NCBI GenBank assembly: GCA_021324945.1 | Contig: JAJPID010000039.1 | Span: forward strand, 1-64,000 | Origin: Lysobacterales bacterium | GTDB lineage: Bacteria; Pseudomonadota; Gammaproteobacteria; Xanthomonadales; Rhodanobacteraceae | Direction: 5' to 3' | Length of the DNA: 64,000 nucleotides | Shown here: positions 1-9,534 of the stretch, one piece after another | Numbering within the stretch: the first letter of the stretch is position 1 | Layout: the number at the start of each line of letters is the position of its first letter | Made by a program: the position numbers and the translations under genes | The notes under the pieces: model-generated | The model's database searches: none | Seen by the model: only the letters and a program-made list of their open reading frames with translations | What the model was told of the DNA's origin: nothing

Positions 1-47
1 GCCATCGGATCGCTGCTGCCCCACGGGAACGTCGTTTCGTTGCTCAT
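1..47 (-). CDS. Start of an unidentified protein, cut by the window edge
   Basis: An ATG at 47-45 on the minus strand opens a frame that runs off the left edge after about 15 codons, beginning MSNETTFPWGSSDPM. A GAGGGG stretch lies about 8 bases upstream, a believable ribosome binding site. It follows nrdJ on the same strand after 122 bases. In Pseudomonas a second class II reductase gene (nrdJb) follows nrdJa, so this could be an equivalent, but nothing visible confirms it. A second open frame starting near 150 also reaches the edge and cannot be excluded. Confidence 0.35.
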   Translation of the reverse strand, partial: MSNETTFPWGSSDPM

Positions 48-169
48 CGGTGGTACCCCTCAATTGACAGTGGACTTTCGCTTCTACGGTGCGACCGGAC
101 GCGTCGCGTTCGACGACCGAATCGGAATTCGCTCGATCCTCCTCGACGCACCCTCGCATCTCGGAGCGA

Positions 170-2317
170 TCAGAACTTGCCGTAGTACCCTTCCTTCAAC
201 GCATCGAACAAATTGGCGGCGGTGTGTTTTTCGCCGTCGTACTCGACTTCCTCATTTCCTTTCAGTGTCACAACAGTACCGTCCTCCAGTTCGAAACGGT
301 AGAGGGTGTTTTCCAAATCGGTTTCTTTCACCAGCACGCCCTGGAACGCGGCCGGGTTGAAGCGGAAGGTGGTGCAGCCCTTGAGGCCCGCCTTGTAGGC
401 GTGGAAGTAGATGTCTTTGAAATCTTCGAAGGGATAATCGGTGGGGACGTTGGCGGTCTTGGAGATGGACGAATCCGTCCATTTCTGCGCCGCGGCCTGA
501 ATGTCCACGTGCTGCACCGGCGTGATGTCGTCGGCTGCCACGAAGTAATCCGGCAGGCGCTTTTTTGGATCGTCCGAACCCGGCGTGGCGTCGGCGTTGA
601 TCAACGCGCGGTAGGCCAGAAGCTCGAAGCTCATCACCTCGACCTTCTCTTTCGTCTTGCGCCCTTCGCGGATGACGTTGCGCGAATAGGTGTGCGCGAA
701 GGAGGGCTCGATGCCGTTGCTGGCGTTGTTGGCGAGGCTGAGCGAAATCGTGCCGGTAGGCGCGATCGAAGTGTGATGGGTGAAGCGCGCGCCTACTTGC
801 GCGAGTTGCTCGACGAGGTCGGGACGCACTTGTCCGATGCGCTGCATGTAACGTGAATACCTGGCGTGCAACACGCGACCGGGGATCTGGTCGCCGGCCT
901 TGTAGCCGTCCTTCGCCATCTCGGGACGCTTGCGCAGCATGTCGCCCGTGACTTCAAAAGTTTCGCCAAGGATCGGAGCCGGGCCTTTTTCCTGCGCCAG
1001 TTGCAGCGCCACTTCCCAGCCGGCCAGCGCCATTTCGCGCGCGACGTCTTCCGTGAAGGCCACGGATTCTTTAGATCCGTAGCGCAGCTTCAACATCGCC
1101 AGCGTCGAACCCAACCCGAGGAAACCCATGCCGTGACGGCGCTTGCGCAGGATCTCCTCCCGCTGCTGCGGCAGCGGCAGACCGTTGATCTCGACCACGT
1201 TGTCCAGCATGCGCGTGAACACGCGCACCACTTCGCGATATTCGTCCCAGTCGAAGCGCGCCTTGGGGCCGAAGGGATCGCGCACGAAGGTGGTGAGGTT
1301 CACCGAGCCCAGAAGGCACGAGCCGTAAGGTGGCAACGGCTGTTCGCCGCAGGGATTGGTGGCGCGGATGTTCTCGCACCACCAGTTGTTGTTCATCTCG
1401 TTGACGCGATCGATCAGGATGAACCCGGGCTCGGCGTAGTCGTAGGTCGAGACCATGATCATGTCCCACAGGTGCCGGGCCTTCAGATGCCCGTACACCT
1501 TGCAAGCCACCAGACCGTCGTCGCGCACGATGTAGTTCTGGTGCGCCGGCCATTCGCGCCAGACCACCTTCGATGCGTCGCTGAAATCGAATTCTTCCTT
1601 TTCCTTGACGTGGATCGGGAATACCAGCGGCCAATCCGCGTCGCGCTCGACCGCCTGCATGAAGTCGTCGGTGATCAACAAAGAAAGATTGAACTGGCGC
1701 AGCCGCCCGTCTTCGCGCTTGGCGCGGATGAACTCGCGCACGTCCGGGTGCGCAACGTCGAAGGTGCCCATCTGCGCGCCGCGGCGTCCGCCGGCGGACG
1801 ACACGGTGAAACACATCTTGTCGTAGATGTCCATGAAGGAAAGCGGCCCGCTCGTGTACGCGCCCGCGCCGGAAACGTAGGCGCCGCGTGGACGCAGCGT
1901 CGAGAATTCATAGCCGATGCCGCATCCGGCTTTCAGCGTGAGGCCGGCTTCGTGGACTTTTTCCAGAATGTCGTCCATCGAGTCGGTGATGGTGCCCGAT
2001 ACCGTGCAGTTGATCGTGGACGTCTTGGGCTTGTGCTCACGCGCGCCCGCGTTGGAAGTGATGCGGCCGGCGGGAATCGCGCCGCGGCGCAGCGCCCACA
2101 GGAAACGCTCGTACCAGTGCTCGCGCAGTTGCGGCGTGGCTTCGACTTCGGACAACGCGCGCGCGACACGCTGGTAGGTATCGTCGACGGTCTGATCCAC
2201 CGGCTGGCCCTGCTTGGTCTTCAGCCGGTACTTCTTGTCCCAGATGTCGAACGACGCCGGCTGCAGCGGAATAGCCGTCGTTGCCGCTGCCAGGTTCTCC
2301 GCGCGGAGCGTGCCCAT
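170..2317 (-). CDS. nrdJ: Adenosylcobalamin-dependent (class II) ribonucleotide reductase NrdJ
   Basis: About 715 residues. It reduces ribonucleotides to deoxyribonucleotides with a radical made from coenzyme B12, so it does not depend on oxygen. Family features visible are the N-terminal Cys in STINCTVSGTI, the AGCGIGYEFSTLRPRGA block, the finger-loop region NPCGEQPLPPYGSCLLGSVN with its radical cysteine, and SIAPTGTISL near the C-terminus. A longer frame begins at a GTG at 2368, but ATG 2317 is preferred because AGGGGAG sits about 8 bases upstream. It is divergent from the DegP-like gene. No B12-riboswitch motif could be recognised in the leader by eye. Identification is firm; the exact start is an inference. 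Confidence 0.93.
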   Translation of the reverse strand: MGTLRAENLAAATTAIPLQPASFDIWDKKYRLKTKQGQPVDQTVDDTYQRVARALSEVEATPQLREHWYERFLWALRRGAIPAGRITSNAGAREHKPKTSTINCTVSGTITDSMDDILEKVHEAGLTLKAGCGIGYEFSTLRPRGAYVSGAGAYTSGPLSFMDIYDKMCFTVSSAGGRRGAQMGTFDVAHPDVREFIRAKREDGRLRQFNLSLLITDDFMQAVERDADWPLVFPIHVKEKEEFDFSDASKVVWREWPAHQNYIVRDDGLVACKVYGHLKARHLWDMIMVSTYDYAEPGFILIDRVNEMNNNWWCENIRATNPCGEQPLPPYGSCLLGSVNLTTFVRDPFGPKARFDWDEYREVVRVFTRMLDNVVEINGLPLPQQREEILRKRRHGMGFLGLGSTLAMLKLRYGSKESVAFTEDVAREMALAGWEVALQLAQEKGPAPILGETFEVTGDMLRKRPEMAKDGYKAGDQIPGRVLHARYSRYMQRIGQVRPDLVEQLAQVGARFTHHTSIAPTGTISLSLANNASNGIEPSFAHTYSRNVIREGRKTKEKVEVMSFELLAYRALINADATPGSDDPKKRLPDYFVAADDITPVQHVDIQAAAQKWTDSSISKTANVPTDYPFEDFKDIYFHAYKAGLKGCTTFRFNPAAFQGVLVKETDLENTLYRFELEDGTVVTLKGNEEVEYDGEKHTAANLFDALKEGYYGKF

Positions 2318-2688
2318 TCTTGTTCTCTCCCCTTGTTCTTGCGTATCGTTTTCCAAGCCGTGCTTCACAATGATCCTGCGGGGCGGGCCCTATCCTTGGG
2401 TTGTCCGACGCGCGCGAAACACAAGATGTTGTGATTGCGGCCGGGAGTCAACCCTACGCTCGAACGCGTGCCGTGTAAAGCTGCCAGCCAGAAATGGCGA
2501 GTCTGCGCGGTGTACAAGAGCGAGTCGGCCGGGTGGTCGATGCGTCGCTGCCAACTTTTCAGCCACGTCGCGGTCGGTACTGCTGTTTTGAGAAGTGCAG
2601 CCAAAGCTGCCGTCAATGGCCAGGAGCTCCGTGGCTGCTTTTTGATCTTCGCGATCAAGAACGATCGCAAAAACCAATGAGGGCAGGC
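2318..2688. other. Divergent intergenic region between nrdJ and the degP-like gene
   Basis: This 371-base stretch separates two divergently transcribed genes and should hold both promoters. No convincing -35/-10 pair was identified. A small inverted repeat, TTGATC-TTCGC-GATCAA, lies at 2642-2658, 31 bases upstream of the downstream ATG. Open frames here are extensions of the flanking genes without their own start signals. Confidence 0.5.
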
Positions 2689-4071
2689 ATGTCGAAATTC
2701 TTCAACCGTTTTCTGATGGGCGCTCTGCTGGCGGCCGCAGGGGTATCGCCGATGCTGGCCGGCTACGGCCACGCCGGCACGCTGCCGGCGGCGGTCGGCG
2801 GCCAACCTTTGCCTTCACTGGCGCCGATGCTGGCCAAGGTGTCACCGGCGGTAGTGAACATCTCTTCCACCACGCACCGCAAGATCCGCGACCCGTTCTT
2901 CGACGATCCGATCATGCGCCAGTTCTTCGGACTGCCGATGGCGCCGCCGCGCGAGGCGGTCGAGCAATCGCTCGGGTCGGGCGTAATCGTGGACGCGCAG
3001 CACGGTTACATCCTCACCAACAACCACGTCGTCGCGGGCGCCGACGACATCAAGGTCACGCTGACCGACGGACGCAACTTCAAGGCGAAGCTGGTCGGCA
3101 ACGATCCCGCCACCGATGTTGCGGTGATCCAGATTCCAGCGCAGAACCTCACGGCGCTGACGGTCGCTGATTCGAAGAAACTGCGCGTGGGCGATTTCGT
3201 GGTGGCGATCGGCGATCCGTTCGGACTCGGCCAATCGGCCACCTCCGGCATCATTTCCGGATTGCAGCGGCAGGATTTGCGCAGCAACGGCTATCAGAAC
3301 TACATCCAGACCGACGCCTCGATCAATCCCGGCAACTCCGGCGGCGCGCTGGTGAATTTGAACGGCGAACTGGTCGGCATCAATTCAATGATCTATTCGC
3401 CTTCGGGTGCGAGTGCAGGCTTGGGTTTCGCGATTCCGTCCGATCTCGCCGTCTCGGTGATGCAGCAGCTGATCAAGACCGGACATGTGACGCGCGGCAG
3501 CCTCGGTGTGGACACACAGGACCTTACGCCGCGCATTGCCGCCGCGCTCGGCATCAAGAACGACAAGGGCGCGCTGATCACTGAGGTGGCGCCCGATTCG
3601 CCGGCCGCGCGCGCGGGACTACGCCCCGGTGATCTGGTGATCGCGGCGGACGGCAAGACTATCGACAACTCGCAGGATCTGCGCAATGCGCAAGGGTTGA
3701 AGCCGCTCGGCAGCACACTGACGCTGGACGTGTTGCGCGATGGCAAACCGCTGCGGGTGAGCGCGACGCTCGCGGCGAACGCCAATACGTTGACGGGCGA
3801 CATGCTCGATCCGCGCCTGTCGGGCGCATCGTTCGTGGAGTTGCCCAATGACGTGCGTGCGCAAGGCATCAACGGGGTGGGCGTCAGCGACGTGCAGGAT
3901 GGTAGTCGCGCCGCGGGCCAGGGCCTCGCCGCCGGCGACATCATCATCGGCGTCAACAACCGCGCCACGCCCAACATCGCTGCGCTGCGCAGGGCGTTGG
4001 CCGCGCATCCGCGCCGGCTGGTGCTGAACGTCGCGCGCGGCGGCGAACTGGGGCAGGTGGTGATCGAATGA
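2689..4071 (+). CDS. degQ: Periplasmic Do-family serine protease (DegP/DegQ/MucD type)
   Basis: About 460 residues. It is a periplasmic protease and chaperone that degrades misfolded envelope proteins. A signal peptide spans about residues 1-29 (MSKFFNRFLMGALLAAAGVS, ending YGHA). The trypsin-like domain has the triad His113 (TNNHVV), Asp143 (ATDVAV) and Ser217 (NPGNSGGA). Two PDZ domains follow at about 275-365 and 385-460. The frame extends upstream to 2494, but the ATG at 2689 is chosen because it starts a good signal peptide and has AGGG just upstream; ATG 2677 is an alternative. DegP and DegQ cannot be told apart from the sequence alone, so the symbol is tentative. Confidence 0.9.
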   Translation: MSKFFNRFLMGALLAAAGVSPMLAGYGHAGTLPAAVGGQPLPSLAPMLAKVSPAVVNISSTTHRKIRDPFFDDPIMRQFFGLPMAPPREAVEQSLGSGVIVDAQHGYILTNNHVVAGADDIKVTLTDGRNFKAKLVGNDPATDVAVIQIPAQNLTALTVADSKKLRVGDFVVAIGDPFGLGQSATSGIISGLQRQDLRSNGYQNYIQTDASINPGNSGGALVNLNGELVGINSMIYSPSGASAGLGFAIPSDLAVSVMQQLIKTGHVTRGSLGVDTQDLTPRIAAALGIKNDKGALITEVAPDSPAARAGLRPGDLVIAADGKTIDNSQDLRNAQGLKPLGSTLTLDVLRDGKPLRVSATLAANANTLTGDMLDPRLSGASFVELPNDVRAQGINGVGVSDVQDGSRAAGQGLAAGDIIIGVNNRATPNIAALRRALAAHPRRLVLNVARGGELGQVVIE

Positions 4072-4279
4072 AGCGGGCTGGTCGTTCCGAAGGCTTCACC
4101 TCTTGCGGCGAACGCGCTTCGTTCCCGCGAAATGCGCAGGCGCAAGAGCAAAGCGATCGGAATGACGGCATCTGCTTCGATCCGAATCTCCTATCTCCGC
4201 ATTCACACACATGCCCGCGTCCTTCGCTCATAATCGCGCAGCGCCACGAGGTCGCGTCACTGCCACGGAATCCATCCTC

Positions 4280-5806
4280 ATGTTCTCGCGTTTTGTCTTC
4301 ATCGTTTACCTGTCGCTCTGCTGCGCCGGCGTTGCTCTGAACGCTGCCGCAGCCACCAAACATTCCACGCATCACACCAGTTCTTCGCACACGCACAAGA
4401 AACCCTCCGGCCCGGCGTTGCTGATCCGCGGCGACATCGTCACCTCGCAGGGCCTGGTGGACGCGATCGCGCAAGCCTACGAGGACGCCGGCAAGGGCCG
4501 CGTCGACGTGCAGCCCTTCAACACGATTTCCGGCATCGACGCCGCCCTGAACGGCAGCGCCGACATCGCGGCCAGCGCGCGGGGCGGCTTCGCCGGACGC
4601 GCGCAGGAAGCGGGGCTCACCTTCACGCCGGTCGCGTGGGATGCGCTGGTGATAATCACCTCGCCCGACAATCCGGTGAGCAACATCACGCTGAAGCAGT
4701 TGCACGACATTTACTACGGCGACATCACCAACTGGAGCCAGCTCGGCGGCAAGGACGAGCCAATCAATCTCTACACCGTCGCAAGCCCGCTGGACGGTGC
4801 CGAATACAGCCTGCGCCGCTTGCTGTACGGCAGCGGCGATGCGCGTGTGGCCGCGCCGCGCTGGTACATCAACGTCAACGCGCTGGAACAGGCCGTGGCG
4901 CTGGATCCCAAATCGCTCGGGCTCTCCACGCTATCGCGCGTGCACGACAACAAGCAGGTGAAGATCATCCCGATCGAAGGCGTAACGCCCACGCCCGCCA
5001 CCGTCGCCGATGGCAGCTATCCGCTCTACACTGCGATCTATCTCGCTTCCAGTCCGAGCAGCCCGCACGCGGCCGAGATCGCGAAGTTCATGGACTTTCT
5101 CAACACCGACGAGGCGAAGAAGATCGCGCGCGCACACGATCTCGTGCCTTACAGCGAAGCGCCGGCGCTGACCGCACAAGCGGCCGACGCCCAAGTCGCG
5201 GCGGTGAACGCGAAAATGGTGAGCGAAGGCCTGATCCCCACGACGGCCGTGGCGACAGCCACGCCGATCAGCGCGCCTGGTGCGACCTATTCGCACAATG
5301 CTTCGATTGCGCCCACCTCCGACCGTACGGCGCAGGCACATGCACAATTGGTGCAGGCACGCGCGCAATCGCAGACGGCCGCCGATGCGCAACCCGCAAG
5401 CGGCCCGCAGCCGACCACTGCCGCCGCGAGCTCCGGCACGCCGGTCGCCGGCAAGCCGACCGGCGACGTGCTGGCGGCCGCGCCCGCCAGCGCATCCACC
5501 GCAGCCGTGGTTGCGGCCGCCGATCAGGCCGCGACGAAAACGCCGGCCAATCTGTCGTTGAAGAAAGCCGAAACCGCTGCGCCTTCCAATCCGGTGTTGA
5601 TCTCTGCCAATGGCGCGGTCACGCCGGTGACGCCGCCTCCGGCCGCCGTGAACGCCGGCGGTGATTACACCGTGGCCAAGGGCGACACGCTCTCCTCGAT
5701 TGCGCGCAAGAACTCGGTGAGCGTCACCGACCTGCGCAAGTGGAACGGATTGAAGAGCGACACCCTGCGCGTGGGTCAGGTGCTGAAGTTGTCCGGTTCG
5801 CAATGA
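4280..5806 (+). CDS. PstS-like periplasmic binding protein with C-terminal LysM domain
   Basis: About 508 residues. After a signal peptide (to about residue 25) and a His/Ser/Thr-rich linker comes a PBP-like fold of the phosphate-binding type, seen in ADIAASARGG, the DIYYGDITNWSQLGG block and the late PLYTAIYLASSP segment. A low-complexity Ala/Thr/Pro/Gln linker (about residues 325-455) leads to a C-terminal LysM module (about 462-505; YTVAKGDTLSSIARK). LysM binds peptidoglycan, so the protein is probably tethered to the wall. No pst transporter genes lie nearby, so it may sense or scavenge phosphate, or act structurally. The start is chosen because it opens a signal peptide; its binding site is weak. 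Confidence 0.8.
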   Translation: MFSRFVFIVYLSLCCAGVALNAAAATKHSTHHTSSSHTHKKPSGPALLIRGDIVTSQGLVDAIAQAYEDAGKGRVDVQPFNTISGIDAALNGSADIAASARGGFAGRAQEAGLTFTPVAWDALVIITSPDNPVSNITLKQLHDIYYGDITNWSQLGGKDEPINLYTVASPLDGAEYSLRRLLYGSGDARVAAPRWYINVNALEQAVALDPKSLGLSTLSRVHDNKQVKIIPIEGVTPTPATVADGSYPLYTAIYLASSPSSPHAAEIAKFMDFLNTDEAKKIARAHDLVPYSEAPALTAQAADAQVAAVNAKMVSEGLIPTTAVATATPISAPGATYSHNASIAPTSDRTAQAHAQLVQARAQSQTAADAQPASGPQPTTAAASSGTPVAGKPTGDVLAAAPASASTAAVVAAADQAATKTPANLSLKKAETAAPSNPVLISANGAVTPVTPPPAAVNAGGDYTVAKGDTLSSIARKNSVSVTDLRKWNGLKSDTLRVGQVLKLSGSQ

Positions 5807-5837
5807 TGCGCCGCGTCGTCCGCAGCGGCTTGCCCAC

Positions 5838-7208
5838 GTGAGGCGCGCGCTCGGCGAAGCGACGCGCGCGCGCCGCGGCGTGCCGCTGGAGCCGCTGGAT
5901 CGCGCATATTGGCGCACGCGCGCGAAAAAACTTTCCGCACGCGAGTCCCGATGGGCGCAGGCATGCGGGTTCGATGCGAGTCCGGGCCAGCTGTGCCTGA
6001 TTCCGGACGCGCGCGGAGAACTCTCGCGCGTGCTGGCCGGCGTTGATCTGTCTTCACCGCCGTTCGCGCTGGGCGCGCTGCCGTCGCTGCTGCCGGGCGG
6101 CGATTACATTCTCGACAACGATCTGGTTTCTCCGAACAACGCCGCGCTCGGCTGGGCGCTGGGCGCGTACCGCTACACGCGCTACGTCGCGGCGCCGAGA
6201 GAGCCGCCGCGCCTGCTGCTGGCGCGCGCGGCATTGAACGAGATCTCGCCGCTGCTGGATGCGATCGTGCAGGTGCGCGATCTGATCAATACCCCGAGCG
6301 AAGATTTGAATCCGGCGCAGTTGTGCGAAGCGGTGCGCCAGACCGCGCGCGCACTTCGCGCCGAATGCAAGGTGTTCGAAGGCGAAACGCTGAAGCGGGA
6401 ATTCCCGGCCGTGCACGCGGTCGGTCGCGCCAGCGCGCACGCGCCGCGTGTGGTGGTGTTGCGTTGGGGAAAACCCTCCGATCCATTGCTCGCGCTGATC
6501 GGGAAAGGCGTGACGTTCGATTCGGGCGGCCTCGACATCAAACCCGCCGATGGCATGCGCTGGATGAAGAAGGACATGGGTGGCGCCGCACACGCGCTGG
6601 CGCTGGCTCGACTGGTGATGACGGCGAAGCTGCCCGTGCGCCTGTTGCTGGTGATTCCCGCGGTGGACAATGCGATCTCGGGCGACACGCTGAAACCGGG
6701 CGAAGTGATCCGCACGCGCGCTGGAGTCACCGTGGAAGTGGACAACACCGACGCCGAAGGCCGCCTGATCCTGTGCGACGCGTTGGCCGCGTGCGTCGCG
6801 GAGAAACCCGATCTGCTGATCGATTTCGCCACGCTGACGGGCGCCGCACGCGTGGCTTTGGGTCCTGAGCTGCCGGCGCTGTTCGCCAACGACGATGGGT
6901 GCGCGGAGGCGTTGCTGGCCGCTTCACGCACGCAACACGATCCGTTGTGGCGTCTGCCGCTGTGGCATCCCTATCGCACGATGCTGGTCTCGCACGTGGC
7001 CGACCTCGTCAACGCCGGCCCGTCGCGCCACGCCGGCGCGATCACTGCGGCCTTGTATCTGGAACGCTTCGTGCCCGCAGCGATCCCGTGGCTGCACATC
7101 GACGTGTACGCCTGGAACGACAGCGACCGCCCCGGCCATCCGCGCGGCGGCGAAGCGCAAGGCCTGCGCGCGTGCTTCGAGTTTCTGAGGCAGCGGTACA
7201 AGCATTGA
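5838..7208 (+). CDS. M17-family leucyl aminopeptidase
   Basis: About 456 residues, cytosolic metallo-aminopeptidase removing N-terminal residues from peptides. The catalytic C-terminal half carries the family blocks GKGVTFDSGGLDIKP (metal and catalytic Lys region), MKKDMGGAA, and the M17 signature NTDAEGRL. The N-terminal half is short and divergent, as in the PepB/PepA-like branch common in proteobacteria. The start codon is GTG, 31 bases after the stop of the LysM protein, so the two may be co-transcribed. It is not obviously the pepA with DNA-binding functions. Confidence 0.9.
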   Translation: MRRALGEATRARRGVPLEPLDRAYWRTRAKKLSARESRWAQACGFDASPGQLCLIPDARGELSRVLAGVDLSSPPFALGALPSLLPGGDYILDNDLVSPNNAALGWALGAYRYTRYVAAPREPPRLLLARAALNEISPLLDAIVQVRDLINTPSEDLNPAQLCEAVRQTARALRAECKVFEGETLKREFPAVHAVGRASAHAPRVVVLRWGKPSDPLLALIGKGVTFDSGGLDIKPADGMRWMKKDMGGAAHALALARLVMTAKLPVRLLLVIPAVDNAISGDTLKPGEVIRTRAGVTVEVDNTDAEGRLILCDALAACVAEKPDLLIDFATLTGAARVALGPELPALFANDDGCAEALLAASRTQHDPLWRLPLWHPYRTMLVSHVADLVNAGPSRHAGAITAALYLERFVPAAIPWLHIDVYAWNDSDRPGHPRGGEAQGLRACFEFLRQRYKH

Positions 7209-7290
7209 CGGTTGCGAGCACGCTCGCCCTTACATGCTGCTTCAGGAGCCGGCGCATCGCGTCGTCTTTTTCTTCGTGCAGGCGATCGTC

Positions 7291-9516
7291 TTATTCCGAA
7301 TCCGTCACGCCGTTCAACACGCCACGATACGGCAATACTTCCGCCGCAAGTTTGTTGTTGCCGCGAATCAGGTCGACTTCGTCGGCGAGGATGTGCGCGG
7401 TTTCGTCCAGCTCGGTGTCCTTGGCGTTCTTGGCGGCCTTCTCCTCGGCCAGATCCGATTGCAGGCTGCGCTCACCTGGCTGCAAGCCGTCATCCGGCCG
7501 GAGGTTCAGCGCGGAGGTGTCGCCGAGCGCCTTGCGGCGCGCCTTGAATTGCGCGTCCTGCGCGTCGAGCTGTTTGCGTTGCGCATCGCGCACGGCGTAG
7601 TCGAGCGATACGACTTTCTGGTCATGCAACTTTTTCGCCGCGGCGAGTTCGTCCAGCAGGAGTTGCCACGCCGGATCTTTGGCCGTGCGCGTGTCGTGCA
7701 TCTGCGTCAGTTGCGCGATCAGCGGCTTCAGGTTGGCCACCGGCGAGTATTGCGCCGGATCGATGTGCGTCCACGGCAGCGCGTTGTCGTACGATGATTC
7801 GCCGAAATCGGCGAAATCCACGCTATGCGGATACTGGATGTCCGGCGTCACGCCGCGCAACTGCGTGGAACCACCGTTGATGCGGAAGAATTCCGCGATC
7901 GTCATCTTCAGTTCGCCGAACGTCGGCTTCTCGTTCTGCGCGAGCTGATCCAGATCGGTGAGATTCTGCACCGTGCCCTTGCCGAAGGTCTGTTCGCCGA
8001 CCACGATGCCGCGGCCGTAATCCTGGATCGCCGCGGCGAAGATTTCAGTCGCCGACGCCGAGCCGCGATTGACCAGCACCGCCAGCGGCCCGCTCCAGGC
8101 CATGCCCTTGTCGGTGTCCTTTTCCTCCTCGACGCGGCCGCGCGCGTCGCGCACCTGCACCACCGGGCCGGTGTCGATGAACAAGCCGGTGAGTTCGGTG
8201 GCTTCGGCCAGCGAGCCACCGCCGTTGTCGCGCACGTCCATCACCACGCCGTCGACTTTCTGCAGCTTCAGTTCGCCGAGAAGTTTCGCGACATCGCGCG
8301 TGGCGCTCTTGTAATCGGGATCGCCGCGCCGGCGCGCGTCGAAGTCCTCGTAGAACGTCGGCAACGTGATCACGCCGATCTTGTGCGCGACACCGCCGCT
8401 CTGCACGGTGATGATCGATTTCTTTGCGGCTTGTTCGGCGATCGTAACCTTCTTGCGCACCAGCGTCACCAGCACGTGCTTGGCGTCCTCGCCGCCTTCC
8501 GCAGGCAGCACCTCGATCCGCACGGTGGTGCCCGCCTTGCCGCGGATCTTGTCGACCACGTCGTCGATGCGCCAGCCGACCACGTCGGTGAGTGCGCCGC
8601 ACGCGCCCTGCCCCACGGCCACGATCTTGTCGCCGACGCTGAGCTTGCCGGAGCTGGCGGCCGGCCCACCCGGCACCATTTCGCGGATCAGCGTGTAATC
8701 ATCGTGCTGCTCCAGCACCGCGCCGATGCCGTCCAGCGACAGCTTCATCGCGATGTCGAAATTGGCCGACGCACGCGGGCCGAAATAATTGCTGTGCGGA
8801 TCGATGGCCATCGCATACGCGTTCATGAAAGTCTGGAACACGTCCTGCGAATCGAGCTGGTGCACGCGATCGAGAAAATTCGTGTAGCGCTTGGACAACG
8901 TCTTGCGGATGTCGTCGTCCTTCTGACCCGCGAGTTTCAAACGAATCCAGTCGTTCTTGACGCGCTTGCGCCAGATGTCGTTGAGCGCGGCAGTGTCCCT
9001 GGCCCATGGCGCCTTGTCGCGGTCGGGCTGGTAGCTTTCGTCCTTGTTGAAGTCGAAACCCTTCTTCAGCAGATCGAGCGCGTACTGCGTGCGCTCACCG
9101 GCGCGCTGCTCGTAAAGATTGAAGATCGCATAGGGAATCGAAAGATCGCCATTCCAGATCGCATCGTCCAGTTTGGTGCGCGCGGCGGCGAAGTGATCGA
9201 GATCGGTCTGCGTGAAGAACAGCTTTTGGCCGTCCAGCGCGTCGAAGTAACCCTTGAATATCTTGGCCGACATCGCGTCGTCGAGCGGCTGCGCGTTGTA
9301 GTGGAAATGCGTCAGCAGCCGGGCCGCCAGCACGCCGGCCTCGGCCTGTCCCGGCGCGGGCTTCAGTACCGGCGCTTGGGTGATGACATCGGTGGGCGGC
9401 GGCGGCGCGATGGCCGCGCTGCTGGCCGCGGAAGCCGGGCAGTTGACGTCGTCGGCATGCGCGATGCCGAACGTGCATAGAGTGAGGAACAGAATCAGCG
9501 CAAAACGCTTGCTCAT
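7291..9516 (-). CDS. prc: Carboxy-terminal processing (tail-specific) protease Prc, S41 family
   Basis: About 741 residues. A periplasmic protease that trims C-termini of envelope proteins; in E. coli Prc processes PBP3 and, with NlpI, degrades the endopeptidase MepS. Visible: signal peptide MSKRFALILFLTLCTFGIAHA, an N-terminal helical region, a PDZ domain at about 255-340, and the S41 catalytic domain with Ser488 in NRGSASATEIF and Lys513 in TFGKGTVQ, the 25-residue Ser-Lys spacing expected of Prc. A C-terminal DUF3340-type helical region follows. It lies 18 bases after lipA and ends the long heme-murein-lipoate gene chain. Confidence 0.93.
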   Translation of the reverse strand: MSKRFALILFLTLCTFGIAHADDVNCPASAASSAAIAPPPPTDVITQAPVLKPAPGQAEAGVLAARLLTHFHYNAQPLDDAMSAKIFKGYFDALDGQKLFFTQTDLDHFAAARTKLDDAIWNGDLSIPYAIFNLYEQRAGERTQYALDLLKKGFDFNKDESYQPDRDKAPWARDTAALNDIWRKRVKNDWIRLKLAGQKDDDIRKTLSKRYTNFLDRVHQLDSQDVFQTFMNAYAMAIDPHSNYFGPRASANFDIAMKLSLDGIGAVLEQHDDYTLIREMVPGGPAASSGKLSVGDKIVAVGQGACGALTDVVGWRIDDVVDKIRGKAGTTVRIEVLPAEGGEDAKHVLVTLVRKKVTIAEQAAKKSIITVQSGGVAHKIGVITLPTFYEDFDARRRGDPDYKSATRDVAKLLGELKLQKVDGVVMDVRDNGGGSLAEATELTGLFIDTGPVVQVRDARGRVEEEKDTDKGMAWSGPLAVLVNRGSASATEIFAAAIQDYGRGIVVGEQTFGKGTVQNLTDLDQLAQNEKPTFGELKMTIAEFFRINGGSTQLRGVTPDIQYPHSVDFADFGESSYDNALPWTHIDPAQYSPVANLKPLIAQLTQMHDTRTAKDPAWQLLLDELAAAKKLHDQKVVSLDYAVRDAQRKQLDAQDAQFKARRKALGDTSALNLRPDDGLQPGERSLQSDLAEEKAAKNAKDTELDETAHILADEVDLIRGNNKLAAEVLPYRGVLNGVTDSE

Positions 9517-9534
9517 AAATCTCTCGGAGTTTCC

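Noticed and set aside
866..2434. 522-codon plus-strand open frame opposite nrdJ
   Set aside because: It mirrors the nrdJ coding frame in GC-rich DNA, has His/Arg/Gln-rich shadow composition and no family motif.
2318..2688. Possible cobalamin riboswitch upstream of nrdJ
   Set aside because: Expected from a B12-dependent enzyme, but no B12-box or long structured leader could be recognised.
7825..9480. 551-codon plus-strand open frame opposite prc
   Set aside because: Antisense shadow of a complete Prc protease with intact catalytic residues.
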